Source: Acidimicrobiales bacterium
GTDB lineage: Bacteria; Actinomycetota; Acidimicrobiia; Acidimicrobiales; Iamiaceae
Length of the DNA stretch: 64,000 nt
Direction of reading: 5' to 3'
Assembly: GCA_025463985.1 (NCBI GenBank)
Contig: JAODBM010000114.1
Span: 45,643 to 109,642, forward strand
A program made the position numbers and the translations under genes. The number at the start of each line of letters is the position of its first letter. The stretch's first letter is position 1. Of the stretch, positions 35,774-45,265 are shown piece by piece. Under the pieces are notes generated by a model. The model was not told the origin of the DNA, did not search any database, and saw nothing but the letters and a program-made list of their open reading frames with translations.

Positions 35774-38431
35774 TCAGCCCGGCGGGCGGCGCTCGAGGAT
35801 CAGCAGGGCGACGAGCGCGGTCCAGCCGGTCTGGTGGCTGGCGCCTAGGCCGGCGCCGTCGTCGCCGTGGAAGTACTCGTGGAACTGCACGTGCTCGTTC
35901 CAGGCCGGGTCGTGCTGCTGCCGCTCCGTGCCGCCGAAGCAGGGTCGCGTCCCGTCGGCCCGCCGGCGGAACAGGGTCACGAGGCGGTCGGACAGCTCGT
36001 CGGCGACGGCACCGAGGTCCAGGCGGCGTCCCGAACCAGTCGGACACTCGACCGTGAACGTCTCGCCGAGATCGTCGTGCAGCCGCCGCAGGCTCTCGAT
36101 GACCAAGTAGTTGACCGGGAACCAGACGGGCCCCCGCCAGTTCGAGTTGCCGCCGAACAGGGCGGTGGTGGATTCGGCCGGCTCGTAGTCGAGCCGCATC
36201 ACCGAGCCGCCGATCTCGAACTCGAGCGGGTGGTCCCGGTGCCAGCGCGACAGCGAGCGGATGCCGTAGGGGGACAGGAACGCTTCCTCGTCCAACATGC
36301 GCTCGAGGATGCGCTCCACCCGCTCGGGCGGGACCAGCGTCATGAGCGTGCGCCCCTGCACGTTGCGCCAGCAGTGCGCGATCGCCTCCATCTCCGCCCG
36401 ACGGAAGCGCAGCAGCCGGCCGATCGTGGCGTTGAGCTCGCCCAACGAGCTGCGGGCCGACTCGTGCATGACCGCGGTGGCGGTGAGGGGCAGGAGTCCG
36501 ACCAGCGAGTACGACTCGACCTGGCGCACCGTGCCATCGGGCAGCCGCAGCTGATCGTGGTAGAAGCCGTCCGCCTCGTGCCACATGCCCTGCCGTTCCA
36601 TCGCCGCAGCGATCAGGGCGAAGTGCTCGAAGAACTTGATCGTGATGTCCTCGTAGACCCGATCGCGCAGGGCCAGCGTCAGCGCGATGTCGAGCATGTC
36701 GAGGCAGTAGCGCGCCATCCACGCCGTGCCGTCGCTCTGTTCCAGCACGCCGCCCCCGGGGATGGGCTTGCTCCGGTCGAACGGGCCGATGTTGTCGAGG
36801 CCGAGGAACCCGCCCTCGAAGACGTTGTCGCCCTCGACGTCCTTGCGGTTGACCCACCAGGTGAAGTTCAGGAGCAGCTTGTGGAAGACCCGCTCCAGGA
36901 AGTCGGCGTCGCGGCTGCCGTCGATCTCGAAGACCCGCCGCGCCGCCCACGCGTGCACCGGGGGGTTCACGTCGTCGAACGACCACTCGTACGCGGGCAG
37001 CTGGCCCTCCGGGTGCATGTACCACTCGCGCCCGAACAGGACGAGCTGCTGCTTCGCGAACGTGGGGTCGAGGTGCGCATAGACCACGCAGTGGAACGCG
37101 AGGTCCCAGGTCGCGTACCAGGGGTACTCCCACGGATCGGGCATCAGCACCACGTCGGCGTTGCGCAGATGGCGCCAACCACCGTTGCGGATGTGGCCTC
37201 GACCGGGCGGGGGCGCCGGGCTGGCCGGGTCGCCGTCGAGCCAGTGCGCGACGTCGAAGTGGAACCACTGCTTCGACCAGCAGAGTCCGGCGAACGCCTG
37301 CCGCGCGATCGACCGGGCCTCCTCGTCGACCCCGTCCGGCACGACCGCGGCGTAGAACGCGTCGGCCTCCCCCCGCCGCACCGCGAACAGATCCGCCCGT
37401 GCCGCAGCCGGTGCCGGAGCCGGAGCGGGAGCCAGAGCCGGAGCCAGAACCGCAGCGCTCACGGCGTCCTCGCGGCGGGGCTCGCGGCTGAGCCGCAGCT
37501 CCAACGTGACGGTTGCCCCTGGTGCCACCTGCACGACGTGATGGAGCGCGGCCTTGGTGCCTTCGAGCGCGGGGTTCACCGTCGCCGCGCCCGTCAGGAC
37601 GTGGTCGCCGATGCCGTCCTTGGGGAACGGGGTGGTCGGCTCGCTCTGGAACACGCGGGCCGTGTTCGTCTCGTTCTCGCAGAAGAGCGGGTCGTGCTGG
37701 CCGTCGCTGCGCAGCGAGTACCGACCCAGGAACTCGTGCTCGGCCTGCACCGCACCGTCCTCCCACCACAGGCGCGGACGGCGATCGTCCCGACCCCAGG
37801 ACCAGGTGTTGCGGAACCAGAGCGTCGGCAGCACGTGCAGCGTCTCGACCTCGGGCGACAGGTTGCGCGCCGTGATGCGCCAGCTCAGGTCGTCGGCGCT
37901 CGCCTTGGCCACATCGACGTCGATTTGCCAGAAGCCATCGTCGAACACGCCGGTGTCGAGCACCTCGTATTCGGGATCGGCGCGGGTGCGCCGCCCGTTC
38001 TCGGCGCGAAGGTCGTCGTAGGGGAAGGCCCGGCGCGGATAGTGGTAGCGCCAGGACATCCACGAGTGGGTCGGCGTGCCGTCGACGTACCACCACGCTT
38101 CCTTGGCGTCCTCGCCATGGTTCGCCTGGTGCTGGTCGAGCCCGAAGATCCGCTCCTTGAGGTGCGCGTCGCGCCCGTTCCAGAGCGCGAGCGCGAGGCA
38201 GAGGAACTGGTGGTCGTCGGACCAGCCACAGAGCCCGTCCTCGTTCCACCGGTAGGTCCGGGACCGCGCGTGCTCATAGGGGAAGAACGACCAGGCGTCG
38301 CCATCGGCGGAGTAGTCCTCGCGAACGGTCCCCCATGCACGCTCAGCCAGATACGGGCCCCACTGCCGCCAGGGGGCGACGCCCGCGTCCGCGTCGGCCA
38401 AGCGGTCGTGCTCAGGAGTCGTCACGCGCAC
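35774..38431 (-). CDS. MGH1-like / GH63-type glycoside hydrolase
   Basis: WGPYLAERAWGTVREDYSADGDAWSFFPYEHARSRTYRWNEDGLCGWSDDHQFLCLALALWNGRDAHLKERIFGL...WYATWDLAFHCV...WRGPVWFPVNYLVIESL. Confidence 0.85.
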   Translation of the reverse strand: MRVTTPEHDRLADADAGVAPWRQWGPYLAERAWGTVREDYSADGDAWSFFPYEHARSRTYRWNEDGLCGWSDDHQFLCLALALWNGRDAHLKERIFGLDQHQANHGEDAKEAWWYVDGTPTHSWMSWRYHYPRRAFPYDDLRAENGRRTRADPEYEVLDTGVFDDGFWQIDVDVAKASADDLSWRITARNLSPEVETLHVLPTLWFRNTWSWGRDDRRPRLWWEDGAVQAEHEFLGRYSLRSDGQHDPLFCENETNTARVFQSEPTTPFPKDGIGDHVLTGAATVNPALEGTKAALHHVVQVAPGATVTLELRLSREPRREDAVSAAVLAPALAPAPAPAPAAARADLFAVRRGEADAFYAAVVPDGVDEEARSIARQAFAGLCWSKQWFHFDVAHWLDGDPASPAPPPGRGHIRNGGWRHLRNADVVLMPDPWEYPWYATWDLAFHCVVYAHLDPTFAKQQLVLFGREWYMHPEGQLPAYEWSFDDVNPPVHAWAARRVFEIDGSRDADFLERVFHKLLLNFTWWVNRKDVEGDNVFEGGFLGLDNIGPFDRSKPIPGGGVLEQSDGTAWMARYCLDMLDIALTLALRDRVYEDITIKFFEHFALIAAAMERQGMWHEADGFYHDQLRLPDGTVRQVESYSLVGLLPLTATAVMHESARSSLGELNATIGRLLRFRRAEMEAIAHCWRNVQGRTLMTLVPPERVERILERMLDEEAFLSPYGIRSLSRWHRDHPLEFEIGGSVMRLDYEPAESTTALFGGNSNWRGPVWFPVNYLVIESLRRLHDDLGETFTVECPTGSGRRLDLGAVADELSDRLVTLFRRRADGTRPCFGGTERQQHDPAWNEHVQFHEYFHGDDGAGLGASHQTGWTALVALLILERRPPG

Positions 38432-38466
38432 AAAGGTCGCACACGCAACGGTGCGATGATGCGGCA

Positions 38467-39516
38467 GTGCGCGCCCTCACCGTCCTGCCCGGTACCGCGA
38501 GCTCGGCGGCGGTGACCGACATCGACGAGCCGCCCGAGACCGATGGGTCCGTCCTCGTCGAGACGCTGGCGATCGGCGTGTGCGGGACCGACCTCGAGAT
38601 ATGCCGCGGCGACTACGGCACCGCGCCGCCGGGCAGCGACCGGCTCGTCATCGGCCACGAGTCGCTCGGGCGCGTGATGGAGGCGCCAGCGGGGGCGGGC
38701 CTGGTGGCCGGCGATCTCGTGGTCGGCATCGTGCGCCGGCCCGACCCCGTGCCGTGCCGACACTGCGCGATCGGCGAGTGGGACATGTGCCGCAACGGCC
38801 GCTACACCGAGCGAGGCATCAAGGACGCCCACGGCTACGCGTCCGAGCGGTACCGGATCGACCCGTCGTTCGCGGTCAAGGTCGACGCCAAGCTCGGCGA
38901 CCTCGGCGTGCTGCTCGAGCCCACGAGCGTGGTCGCCAAGGCGTGGGACCACATCGAGCGCATCGGCGCTCGGTCGCCGGCATGGGTGCCGGAGCGGATC
39001 CTCATCTGCGGCGCCGGCCCGATCGGTCTGCTGGCCGCGCTGCTCGGCGTCCAGCGCGGCCACGACGTGCACGTCGTCGACCTCGCCACCGACGGTCCCA
39101 AGCCGTCCCTCGTCGCCGACCTCGGGGCGACGTACCACGCCGATCCGGTGGGGAAGGTGACGGGCACGGCCGACGTGATCATCGAGTGCACCGGCGTGCC
39201 ACAGGTGGTCGTGGACGTGCTCGGCCACAGCGCCACCGACGCCATCGTCTGCCTCACCGGGGTCTCCTCGGGCGGCCGGACCATCCCGTTCGATGCCGGC
39301 GAGGTCAACCGGGACATGGTGCTCGGCAACGATGTCGTGTTCGGCTCGGTCAACGCCAACCGGCGCCACTACGAGGCGGGCGCCGCCGCGCTCGCGATCG
39401 CCGACCCCGCTTGGCTGGCCCGCCTGATCACGCGGCGCGCTCCCTTGGAGCAGTTCGCCGACGTCCTCGAGCGCCGCCCCGACGACGTCAAGACCGTCAT
39501 CACCATCGGCTCGTGA
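38467..39516 (+). CDS. Glucose 1-dehydrogenase-like zinc-dependent dehydrogenase
   Basis: GTG at 38467; LAIGVCGTDLEICRGDYGTAPPGSDRLVIGHESLGRV...CRHCAIGEWDMCRNGRYTERGIKDAHGYASERYRIDPSFAVKV...ILICGAGPIGLLAALLG. Confidence 0.88.
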   Translation: MRALTVLPGTASSAAVTDIDEPPETDGSVLVETLAIGVCGTDLEICRGDYGTAPPGSDRLVIGHESLGRVMEAPAGAGLVAGDLVVGIVRRPDPVPCRHCAIGEWDMCRNGRYTERGIKDAHGYASERYRIDPSFAVKVDAKLGDLGVLLEPTSVVAKAWDHIERIGARSPAWVPERILICGAGPIGLLAALLGVQRGHDVHVVDLATDGPKPSLVADLGATYHADPVGKVTGTADVIIECTGVPQVVVDVLGHSATDAIVCLTGVSSGGRTIPFDAGEVNRDMVLGNDVVFGSVNANRRHYEAGAAALAIADPAWLARLITRRAPLEQFADVLERRPDDVKTVITIGS

Positions 39517-39624
39517 CCGCCCCCGTGATGCGTGATCTCGCCGCCCTCCACGAGGTCTGTCATAACGTGGCTCGCCGCCGGCTGCGTGTTCCCGGGGCGC
39601 GTGTTCGCGGCCAGTTGGTGACGG

Positions 39625-40356
39625 TCACTCCATGCCGGCGCCGTCCCAGAGCTTGATGCCGCCGAGGAGGCCGTCGTCGTTGTCGACGAGGCTGACCTTG
39701 GGGCCGAGGTCGGCGGTGATCTTCTGCGCGTTGCCGCCGCCGATCAGGATCGCGTCCGGCGTGATGAGGAGGTCGAGGAGGCCGATGGCCTTGGCGACCC
39801 GCTTGTTCCAGCGCTTGGCGCCGACCTTCTTGCGGGCCGCGTCGCCGAGGTAGTCGTTGTAGGTCTCGTCGGTCTTGATCGGGTGGTGGGCCAGCTCGAG
39901 GTGCAGCGCGAGCTTGCCGTCGTCGAACACCGCGCTGCCGACGCCAGTCCCGAGCGTGATGACCAGCTCGATGCCCTCGCCCTTCACCGCCCCGGCTCCC
40001 TGCACGTCGGCGTCGTTCGCAACCTGCACCGGCTTGCCGAGGCGCTTCGCGAGCGCGCCGGCCAGGTCGACGTCCGCCCACGCCGCGACGAGGTCGTGGT
40101 CGACCTTGCTGCCGAGCCCGGCGACGGTCACGAACGCGGGCGCGGTGCGGATCCGGCCACGGCGCACCACGCCGGGGAAGCCGACCGACACGCGGTCGTA
40201 CGGCGGCAGCGGCTCGACGAGCCCGGCCAGGTCGGCGACGAGCTTGTCGGGCGGGCAGGGGAACGTGGTCGGGATCCGCACCCGCTCGTGCTCCTCACGA
40301 CCCGCGGGGTCGAGCACCGTGGCCTTGAGCCCGGTGCCCCCGATGTCGATGGCCAA
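39625..40356 (-). CDS. ppgK: ROK family / polyphosphate glucokinase
   Basis: MAIDIGGTGLKATVLDPAG...DRVSVGFPGVVRRGRIRTAP...VQVANDADVQGAGAVKGEGIELVITLGTGVGSAVFDDGKLALHLELAHHP. Start may be slightly upstream. Confidence 0.85.
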   Translation of the reverse strand: MAIDIGGTGLKATVLDPAGREEHERVRIPTTFPCPPDKLVADLAGLVEPLPPYDRVSVGFPGVVRRGRIRTAPAFVTVAGLGSKVDHDLVAAWADVDLAGALAKRLGKPVQVANDADVQGAGAVKGEGIELVITLGTGVGSAVFDDGKLALHLELAHHPIKTDETYNDYLGDAARKKVGAKRWNKRVAKAIGLLDLLITPDAILIGGGNAQKITADLGPKVSLVDNDDGLLGGIKLWDGAGME

Positions 40357-40401
40357 GGTGTGCTCGTCGATGCGGGCAACGTAGTGCGGTTTGCAGCAGC
40401 G

Positions 40402-40797
40402 TCAGTCGAGGATCCTGGCGTAGGCGTTGGCCCAGAAGTCCTGGCACACGGGCGGCGGCAGCGGTGAGCTCCACATCTGGGTGGTGAGCAGGATGCCGGT
40501 GAGGTCGGCAGCTGGGTCGTTCGCCCAGGACGTGCCCAGGCCGCCGTCCCAGCCGGAGCGGCCGACGGGCTCGGTGGGGCCGCCCGCGCCGACCCGGACA
40601 CCGACGCCGTAGCCCCAACCGACCTGACCGTCGGGCTCGGGACCGGACGTGACGCGCTGCTCGGTGGTCAGGTGATCGGTCGTCATCCCGGCTCCACTGC
40701 CCGAGCGACGAGCCAGACCAAGCCGTCGACGTCCGCCGCGCTCGGCATAGCCGGCCATCACGTCCAACCGCCCGGGGTCGAATGCTGCGCTGTCCAC
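40402..40797 (-). pseudogene. 3' remnant of a serine hydrolase (beta-lactamase family) gene
   Basis: MTTDHLTTEQRV...GWGYGVGVRV...VGRSGWDGGLGTSWANDPAADLTGILLTTQMWSSPLPPPVCQDFWANAYARI is a typical C-terminus; SxxK/YxN core not present upstream. Confidence 0.65.
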
Positions 40798-41013
40798 GAA
40801 ACGTCCTCGGCCGTGTGGGGCTCACCGTCAGCATGTCGGACGGGCTCGCCGGAAGGAGCTCATCGCGACGCACGCCGGCACGCGATCGCTTCGCCGGCAA
40901 CCGTCGACTGGGCAACAAGTTCTGTGCGGCCCCGTCCTGGGGCAAGTGAATGTCGCCTCGACACTCGGCGGGGTCGCCGGTCACGGCCGGCCCATGAAGG
41001 AGCGTGGAACCGA

Positions 41014-41103
41014 ATGCTCACCATCCTGTTGCTCGTGCTGCTCGTCGTCCTGCTCACCGGTGGCGGCGGCTACTACTACAACGGTCGTCGCCGGCGCCTC
41101 TAG
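41014..41103 (+). CDS. 29 aa small hydrophobic protein
   Basis: MLTILLLVLLVVLLTGGGGYYYNGRRRRL; aaggag RBS at 40997; single TM helix plus Gly/Tyr and basic tail. Not in the supplied ORF list as a separate entry but in-frame within 40672-41103. Confidence 0.6.
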   Translation: MLTILLLVLLVVLLTGGGGYYYNGRRRRL

Positions 41104-41244
41104 ACGTCGTCGCGGCGGCATCCCGCTCGGCCCCGGCGCCTTCGGGCGTCGGTGGCCGAGGAGGGGATCGCCTGGTGCGGGATGTGACGATGACGGTCGA
41201 CGCCAACCGGCACGACCCCGGCCCCCTGATGAGGCGTTGCATCC

Positions 41245-42921
41245 ATGGAGCTGTCCTTCAAACCGCGACACCTCGTGCGCTATCGCGAGGTCGCGTCCCT
41301 GCTCGTCCGCCATGGGCTGCCCGTCTGGCGCGCGGGCAACGGAGGCGACGATGCCGCGCTGACCGCTGAGGAGACGGCCGACCTCGACGAGGCGGGCGAG
41401 AAGCTCGCGGCGTCCCTCGAGTCGATGGGGCCGACGTTCGTGAAGCTCGGCCAGATGCTGTCGACTCGCGCGGACCTGCTGCCCGCGCCGTATCTCGCCG
41501 CGCTCGCCCGCCTCCAGGACAAGTGCGAGCCGTTCGGGTTCGCCGAGGTGGAGAAGCTGGTCAGCACCGAGCTCGGCGTGCGGCTCTCCGACGGCTTTCA
41601 GTCCTTCGATCACGAACCGTTGGCGGCAGCATCGCTCGGTCAGGTACATCGAGCCACGCTGCGCGACGGGCGCGACGTGGTGGTCAAGGTGCAGCGGCCG
41701 AACATCCGCGCGCAGATCCTCGACGACATGGAGGTCATCTCCGAGCTGGCCGCCTTCGTCGATGAGCGGACGCAGACCGGCCGTGACATCGGCTTCGCCC
41801 CGATGGTCGAGGAGTTCCGCCGCTCGCTGCTCGGCGAGCTCGACTACAAGCGGGAGGCTTCGAACCTCACGCTGCTCAGCACGCAGCTCACCGACCACCC
41901 GCACCTCCTCGTGCCGTGCCCGATCGCGGACTACACGACGTCGCTCGTGCTCACGATGGACCATGTGGCCGGCCGCAACGTGGGTGCGCTCGGACCGCTC
42001 GCGCAGCTCGACATCGACGGCGTCGCGCTGACCGAGGAGCTGTTCGACGCGTACCTCGACCACATCCTCGTGGACGGGTTCTTCCATGCCGACCCGCACC
42101 CCGGCAACATCCTGCTCACCGACGACGGCCGCCTCGCGCTCATCGACCTCGGCATGGTCGCCCGGGTCACGCCGCCGCTGCAGGACGCGCTGATCCGCCT
42201 GCTCGTCGCCATCGGCGAAGGCCGCGGTGATCAGGCGGCGGAGGTGCTCGCGGGCCTCGGCGAGCCCCAGCCCGGCTACGACGCGGCCGCCTTCCGGAAT
42301 CGCACGGTCGCGCTGCTCGACGAGTACCGGTCGGCGAGCCTCGCGGACATCCAGGCCGGCCGGCTCGTCGGCGAGCTTGCCCGCATCTCGGGCGCCGCCG
42401 GGCTGCGGCCGCCGCCCGAGCTCACGATGGTCTCGAAGGCGCTGCTCAACCTCGACGAGGTGGCCCGGCGGTTGGCGCCGACGTTCGATCCGAGCGAGGA
42501 GATCCGGGGTCACCTCCAGTCGATCCTGCGCCGGAAGATGGCGGCCAGCGCCTCGCCCGGCAACCTGCTCCACGCCGCGCTCGACGCCAAGGAGTTCGCC
42601 GAGAAGCTGCCCTCGCGCGTCAACAAGGTGATGGACGCCCTCGCCGAAGGGCAGCTCACGCTCAACGTGCAGGGCATCGACGAGGCCGAGCTGATGCGCG
42701 GCATCCAGAAGCTGGCCAACCGCGTCACCGCCGGCCTGGTCGTGGCCGCGCTCGTGCTCGGTGCGGGCTTGTTCGGCGGGGTGCATTCGGGCCGCACGAC
42801 GTTCGGCTATCCCACGCTCTCGGTCGTGCTCCTCGCGCTGGCCGGCCTCGTGGGTGCCTGGCTCGTCACCTCCGCGCTGCGTCACGACCTGCCCCAGGCC
42901 GCCAAGCGTCCGAAGCGCTAA
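41245..42921 (+). CDS. ABC1/AarF/UbiB family atypical kinase
   Basis: GPTFVKLGQMLSTRADLLPAPYLAALARLQDKCEPF...PLAAASLGQVHRATLRDGRDVVVKVQRPNIRAQI...GFFHADPHPGNILLTDDGRLALIDLGMVARV. Confidence 0.93.
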   Translation: MELSFKPRHLVRYREVASLLVRHGLPVWRAGNGGDDAALTAEETADLDEAGEKLAASLESMGPTFVKLGQMLSTRADLLPAPYLAALARLQDKCEPFGFAEVEKLVSTELGVRLSDGFQSFDHEPLAAASLGQVHRATLRDGRDVVVKVQRPNIRAQILDDMEVISELAAFVDERTQTGRDIGFAPMVEEFRRSLLGELDYKREASNLTLLSTQLTDHPHLLVPCPIADYTTSLVLTMDHVAGRNVGALGPLAQLDIDGVALTEELFDAYLDHILVDGFFHADPHPGNILLTDDGRLALIDLGMVARVTPPLQDALIRLLVAIGEGRGDQAAEVLAGLGEPQPGYDAAAFRNRTVALLDEYRSASLADIQAGRLVGELARISGAAGLRPPPELTMVSKALLNLDEVARRLAPTFDPSEEIRGHLQSILRRKMAASASPGNLLHAALDAKEFAEKLPSRVNKVMDALAEGQLTLNVQGIDEAELMRGIQKLANRVTAGLVVAALVLGAGLFGGVHSGRTTFGYPTLSVVLLALAGLVGAWLVTSALRHDLPQAAKRPKR

Positions 42922-43019
42922 CCGGCTCACCCGACCCAACCCGACCCGCCGCGCTGCTCGGATCACGATCGCCGACGTCGAGATGGACGGTCTCCCGGAG
43001 CGGCGGCCTGCAGGCTGGA

Positions 43020-43735
43020 TGGTGGGCGACCAGCACGTTGAGGTGCTGGTAGGCCGTGCGGTGCGGGCTGGATGGGTGGGCCGGCGACTGGGCCGAGGTG
43101 CTGGTAGGCGGCGTGGGTGCGGGCTGGATGGGTGGGCCGGCGACTGGGCCGGGGTGCTGGTAGGCGGCGTGGTGGAGGCTGGATCGGTGGGCGACGACCG
43201 GGCCGGGTGTTGGTAGGCGGCGTGGTGCAGGCAGGTGGGCGTCGACCAGGCCGGGGTGCTGGTAGGCCGTGTGGTGCGGGCTGGTTGCGTGGGCGCGACC
43301 AGGGCGAGGTGCTCGCAGTCAGTGTCGTGCGGGCTGGATCGGTGGGCGTCGACCGGGTCGGGGTGCTGGTAGGCGGCGTGGTGGGGGCTGGATTGGTGGG
43401 CGTCGACCAGGCGGGGTTGCTGGTAGGCCGTGTGGTGCGGGCTGGTTGCGTGGGCGCGACCAGGACGAGGTGCTCGCAGTCAGTGTCGTGCAGGCTGGAT
43501 AGTGGGCGTCGACCGGGTCGGGGTTGCTGGTAGGCGGCGTTGTGCGGGCTGGGTCGGTGGGCGCCGACCGGGCCGAGGTGCTCGCAGTCAGTGTCGTGCA
43601 GGCCGGATTGGTGGGCGACGACCAGGGCGAGGTGCTCATAGGCCGTGTGGTGCAGGCTGGATCCGTGGGCGACGACCAGGCCGAGGTGCTCGTAGGCGGC
43701 GTGGCCAACGCGGGGGCCGTGGTGCGGGTGGGTCG
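43020..43735. repeat. Degenerate minisatellite, ~49-56 bp period, running into the 5' end of the downstream gene
   Basis: Repeated GGTGCTGGTAGGCSGYGTGGTGCRGGCTGGATSGGTGGGCGNCGACC; unit starts at about 43041, 43096, 43152, 43205, 43254, 43307, 43361, 43411. Confidence 0.9.
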
Positions 43736-44465
43736 TCACGTCCTGCGGCCGAGCAACCGGCACTCGGACACGATCCACGAGCTGCTGCGTCACGTCCGCG
43801 CCGCCGGCTGCCTCGGCGTGCCCGAGGTCGTGGGCGTCGAACCCGATGGGCGTGAGCGGCTGGTGTTCGTGCCGGGGGACGTCCCCGTGCCGCCGTACCC
43901 GGCCTGGTCGCTGGCCGACGCGGTGCTGGCCTCCACCGCCCGCGTGCTGCGTCGGTTCCACGACGCCACCGTCGGCTTCGTGGCCACGTCAGCCGCGGGC
44001 TGGAGCGACGAGATGCGCGACCCCCTCGGCGGCGACGTGATCTGCCACAACGACGTCTGCCCCGAGAACGTCGTCTACCGCAGCGGGACTGCGATCGCGC
44101 TGCTCGACTTCGACTTCGCGGCGCCCGGCCGGCGGGTCTGGGATCTCGCCGCGTTGGCCCGCATGTGCGTGCCGGTCGACGCCGACGAGGATGCCGCCCG
44201 CACGGGACGCGGCGGGCTCGACGTCGGTGGCCGGTTGCGCGTCGTCGCTGACGGCTACGTGCTGGGGCCCGCCGAGCGCCTCGAGCTGCTCGACGTGCTG
44301 GGGCACCAGATCGAGCACGGCGGCGAGTTCGTGCGTCGCCGGGTCGCGGCCGGCGAAGCCGCGTTCATCGAGATGGACCGGATGATGGGCGGACCGGCCC
44401 GGTTCGATCGCCGTCGCCGCTGGTTCGCCGACCACCACGCCCGGTTCGCCCACCACCTGGCCTGA
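43524..44465 (+). CDS. Aminoglycoside phosphotransferase-like (APH family) protein; true start uncertain because the 5' end merges with the minisatellite
   Basis: VVRVGRHVLRPSNRHSDTIHELLRHVRAAGCLGVPEVVGVEPDGRERLVFVPGDVP...VICHNDVCPENVVYRSGTAIALLDFDFAAPGRRVWDLAALARM. Confidence 0.8.
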   Translation: MLVGGVVRAGSVGADRAEVLAVSVVQAGLVGDDQGEVLIGRVVQAGSVGDDQAEVLVGGVANAGAVVRVGRHVLRPSNRHSDTIHELLRHVRAAGCLGVPEVVGVEPDGRERLVFVPGDVPVPPYPAWSLADAVLASTARVLRRFHDATVGFVATSAAGWSDEMRDPLGGDVICHNDVCPENVVYRSGTAIALLDFDFAAPGRRVWDLAALARMCVPVDADEDAARTGRGGLDVGGRLRVVADGYVLGPAERLELLDVLGHQIEHGGEFVRRRVAAGEAAFIEMDRMMGGPARFDRRRRWFADHHARFAHHLA

Positions 44466-44507
44466 GCCGGGTGCGAGACGCCGCATCGGGCCAGCCGGTG
44501 TGTGCCG

Positions 44508-45170
44508 TCAGGCCTGCGGGAGGCTGGCGACCAGGGCGGCGCGTGCTGGCTGCCACTGTTCGGCCAGCAGGGCCTGCACCGGGGGAGGGAGCGGGCTGGT
44601 GATGCGCGCTGCGACGTCGGCGGGTGCGCCGTCGAGGAGCCAGGGGAGGAAGCGCGGCGGCACCGCTTCGGCCTGGCGCCGCTCGAGGAACGCCGCCATG
44701 TAGGCGTCGTCGGCGGCGCGCCGGATCAGCGGCACGCAGTCGCGCTCCTCGTGCGCGAGGTGCGCGGTCGTGACCTGCTGAGCCGCGGTGATGGCGTCCC
44801 GGGCGTGGGCCGCGCGTTCGGCCGTGGGGTCAGCGACGAGCGCCTCTACTGTCTGCCGCGCTCGATCGATCGCCGCGACGAGCTCGTCGTGCTCGGTCGC
44901 CATCGCCGCCAGCACGGGGCTCGCCTCGTGGCCGACGGAGGCAGCCACCTGCACGTAGATCTCATCGTCCTCGACCCGGTGGTGGTCGTGCAGCTCGATC
45001 TCGAACGCCGTCCAGTAGCGCTCGATCGCCGTGGCGTCGGCCATCGCTGGCCGGGTCCTCTCGGCCTGCGCGAGCACCGCGGTGGCGGCGACCAGCCGCT
45101 CGAGGTCGCGCCGGAAGGCGTCGTGCATCGCCATCAGGGTGGCCAGGCCGGTCTCGACCAGTGCAGTCAC
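44508..45170 (-). CDS. Hemerythrin HHE domain protein
   Basis: MAMHDAFRRDLERLVAA...IELHDHHRVEDDEIYVQVAASVG...EHDELVAAIDRARQTVEALV...LAHEERDCVPLIRR. Confidence 0.85.
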   Translation of the reverse strand: MTALVETGLATLMAMHDAFRRDLERLVAATAVLAQAERTRPAMADATAIERYWTAFEIELHDHHRVEDDEIYVQVAASVGHEASPVLAAMATEHDELVAAIDRARQTVEALVADPTAERAAHARDAITAAQQVTTAHLAHEERDCVPLIRRAADDAYMAAFLERRQAEAVPPRFLPWLLDGAPADVAARITSPLPPPVQALLAEQWQPARAALVASLPQA

Positions 45171-45236
45171 GGAAGCTCCTTTGGTGCGACGGGATGGCGG
45201 CGTCGTTCGCCGCGCACTTTCTGTGTGGATCAACAC

Positions 45237-45246
45237 TCTGCGCAGA
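45237..45246. promoter_or_regulatory. Palindrome in the divergent hemerythrin/TetR promoter region
   Basis: TCTGCGCAGA perfect 10 bp palindrome between the divergent starts at 45170 and 45266. Confidence 0.4.
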
Positions 45247-45265
45247 ATCAAGTTATGATGTCAAC

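Noticed and set aside
35867-38515. 882 aa + strand ORF opposite the GH63-like gene, and similar long ORFs (1948-3738 extension, 462-1586, 35490-38249, 52242-54683, 60192-62453, 56989-58809)
   Set aside because: These are antisense or out-of-frame ORFs typical of very high-GC DNA; translations are Arg/Pro/Ala/Gly-rich without recognisable motifs, and the opposite frame encodes a clear family.
43020-43735. CRISPR array
   Set aside because: Repeats are contiguous and degenerate with no unique spacers, variable period (about 49-56 bp), and no cas genes are present.
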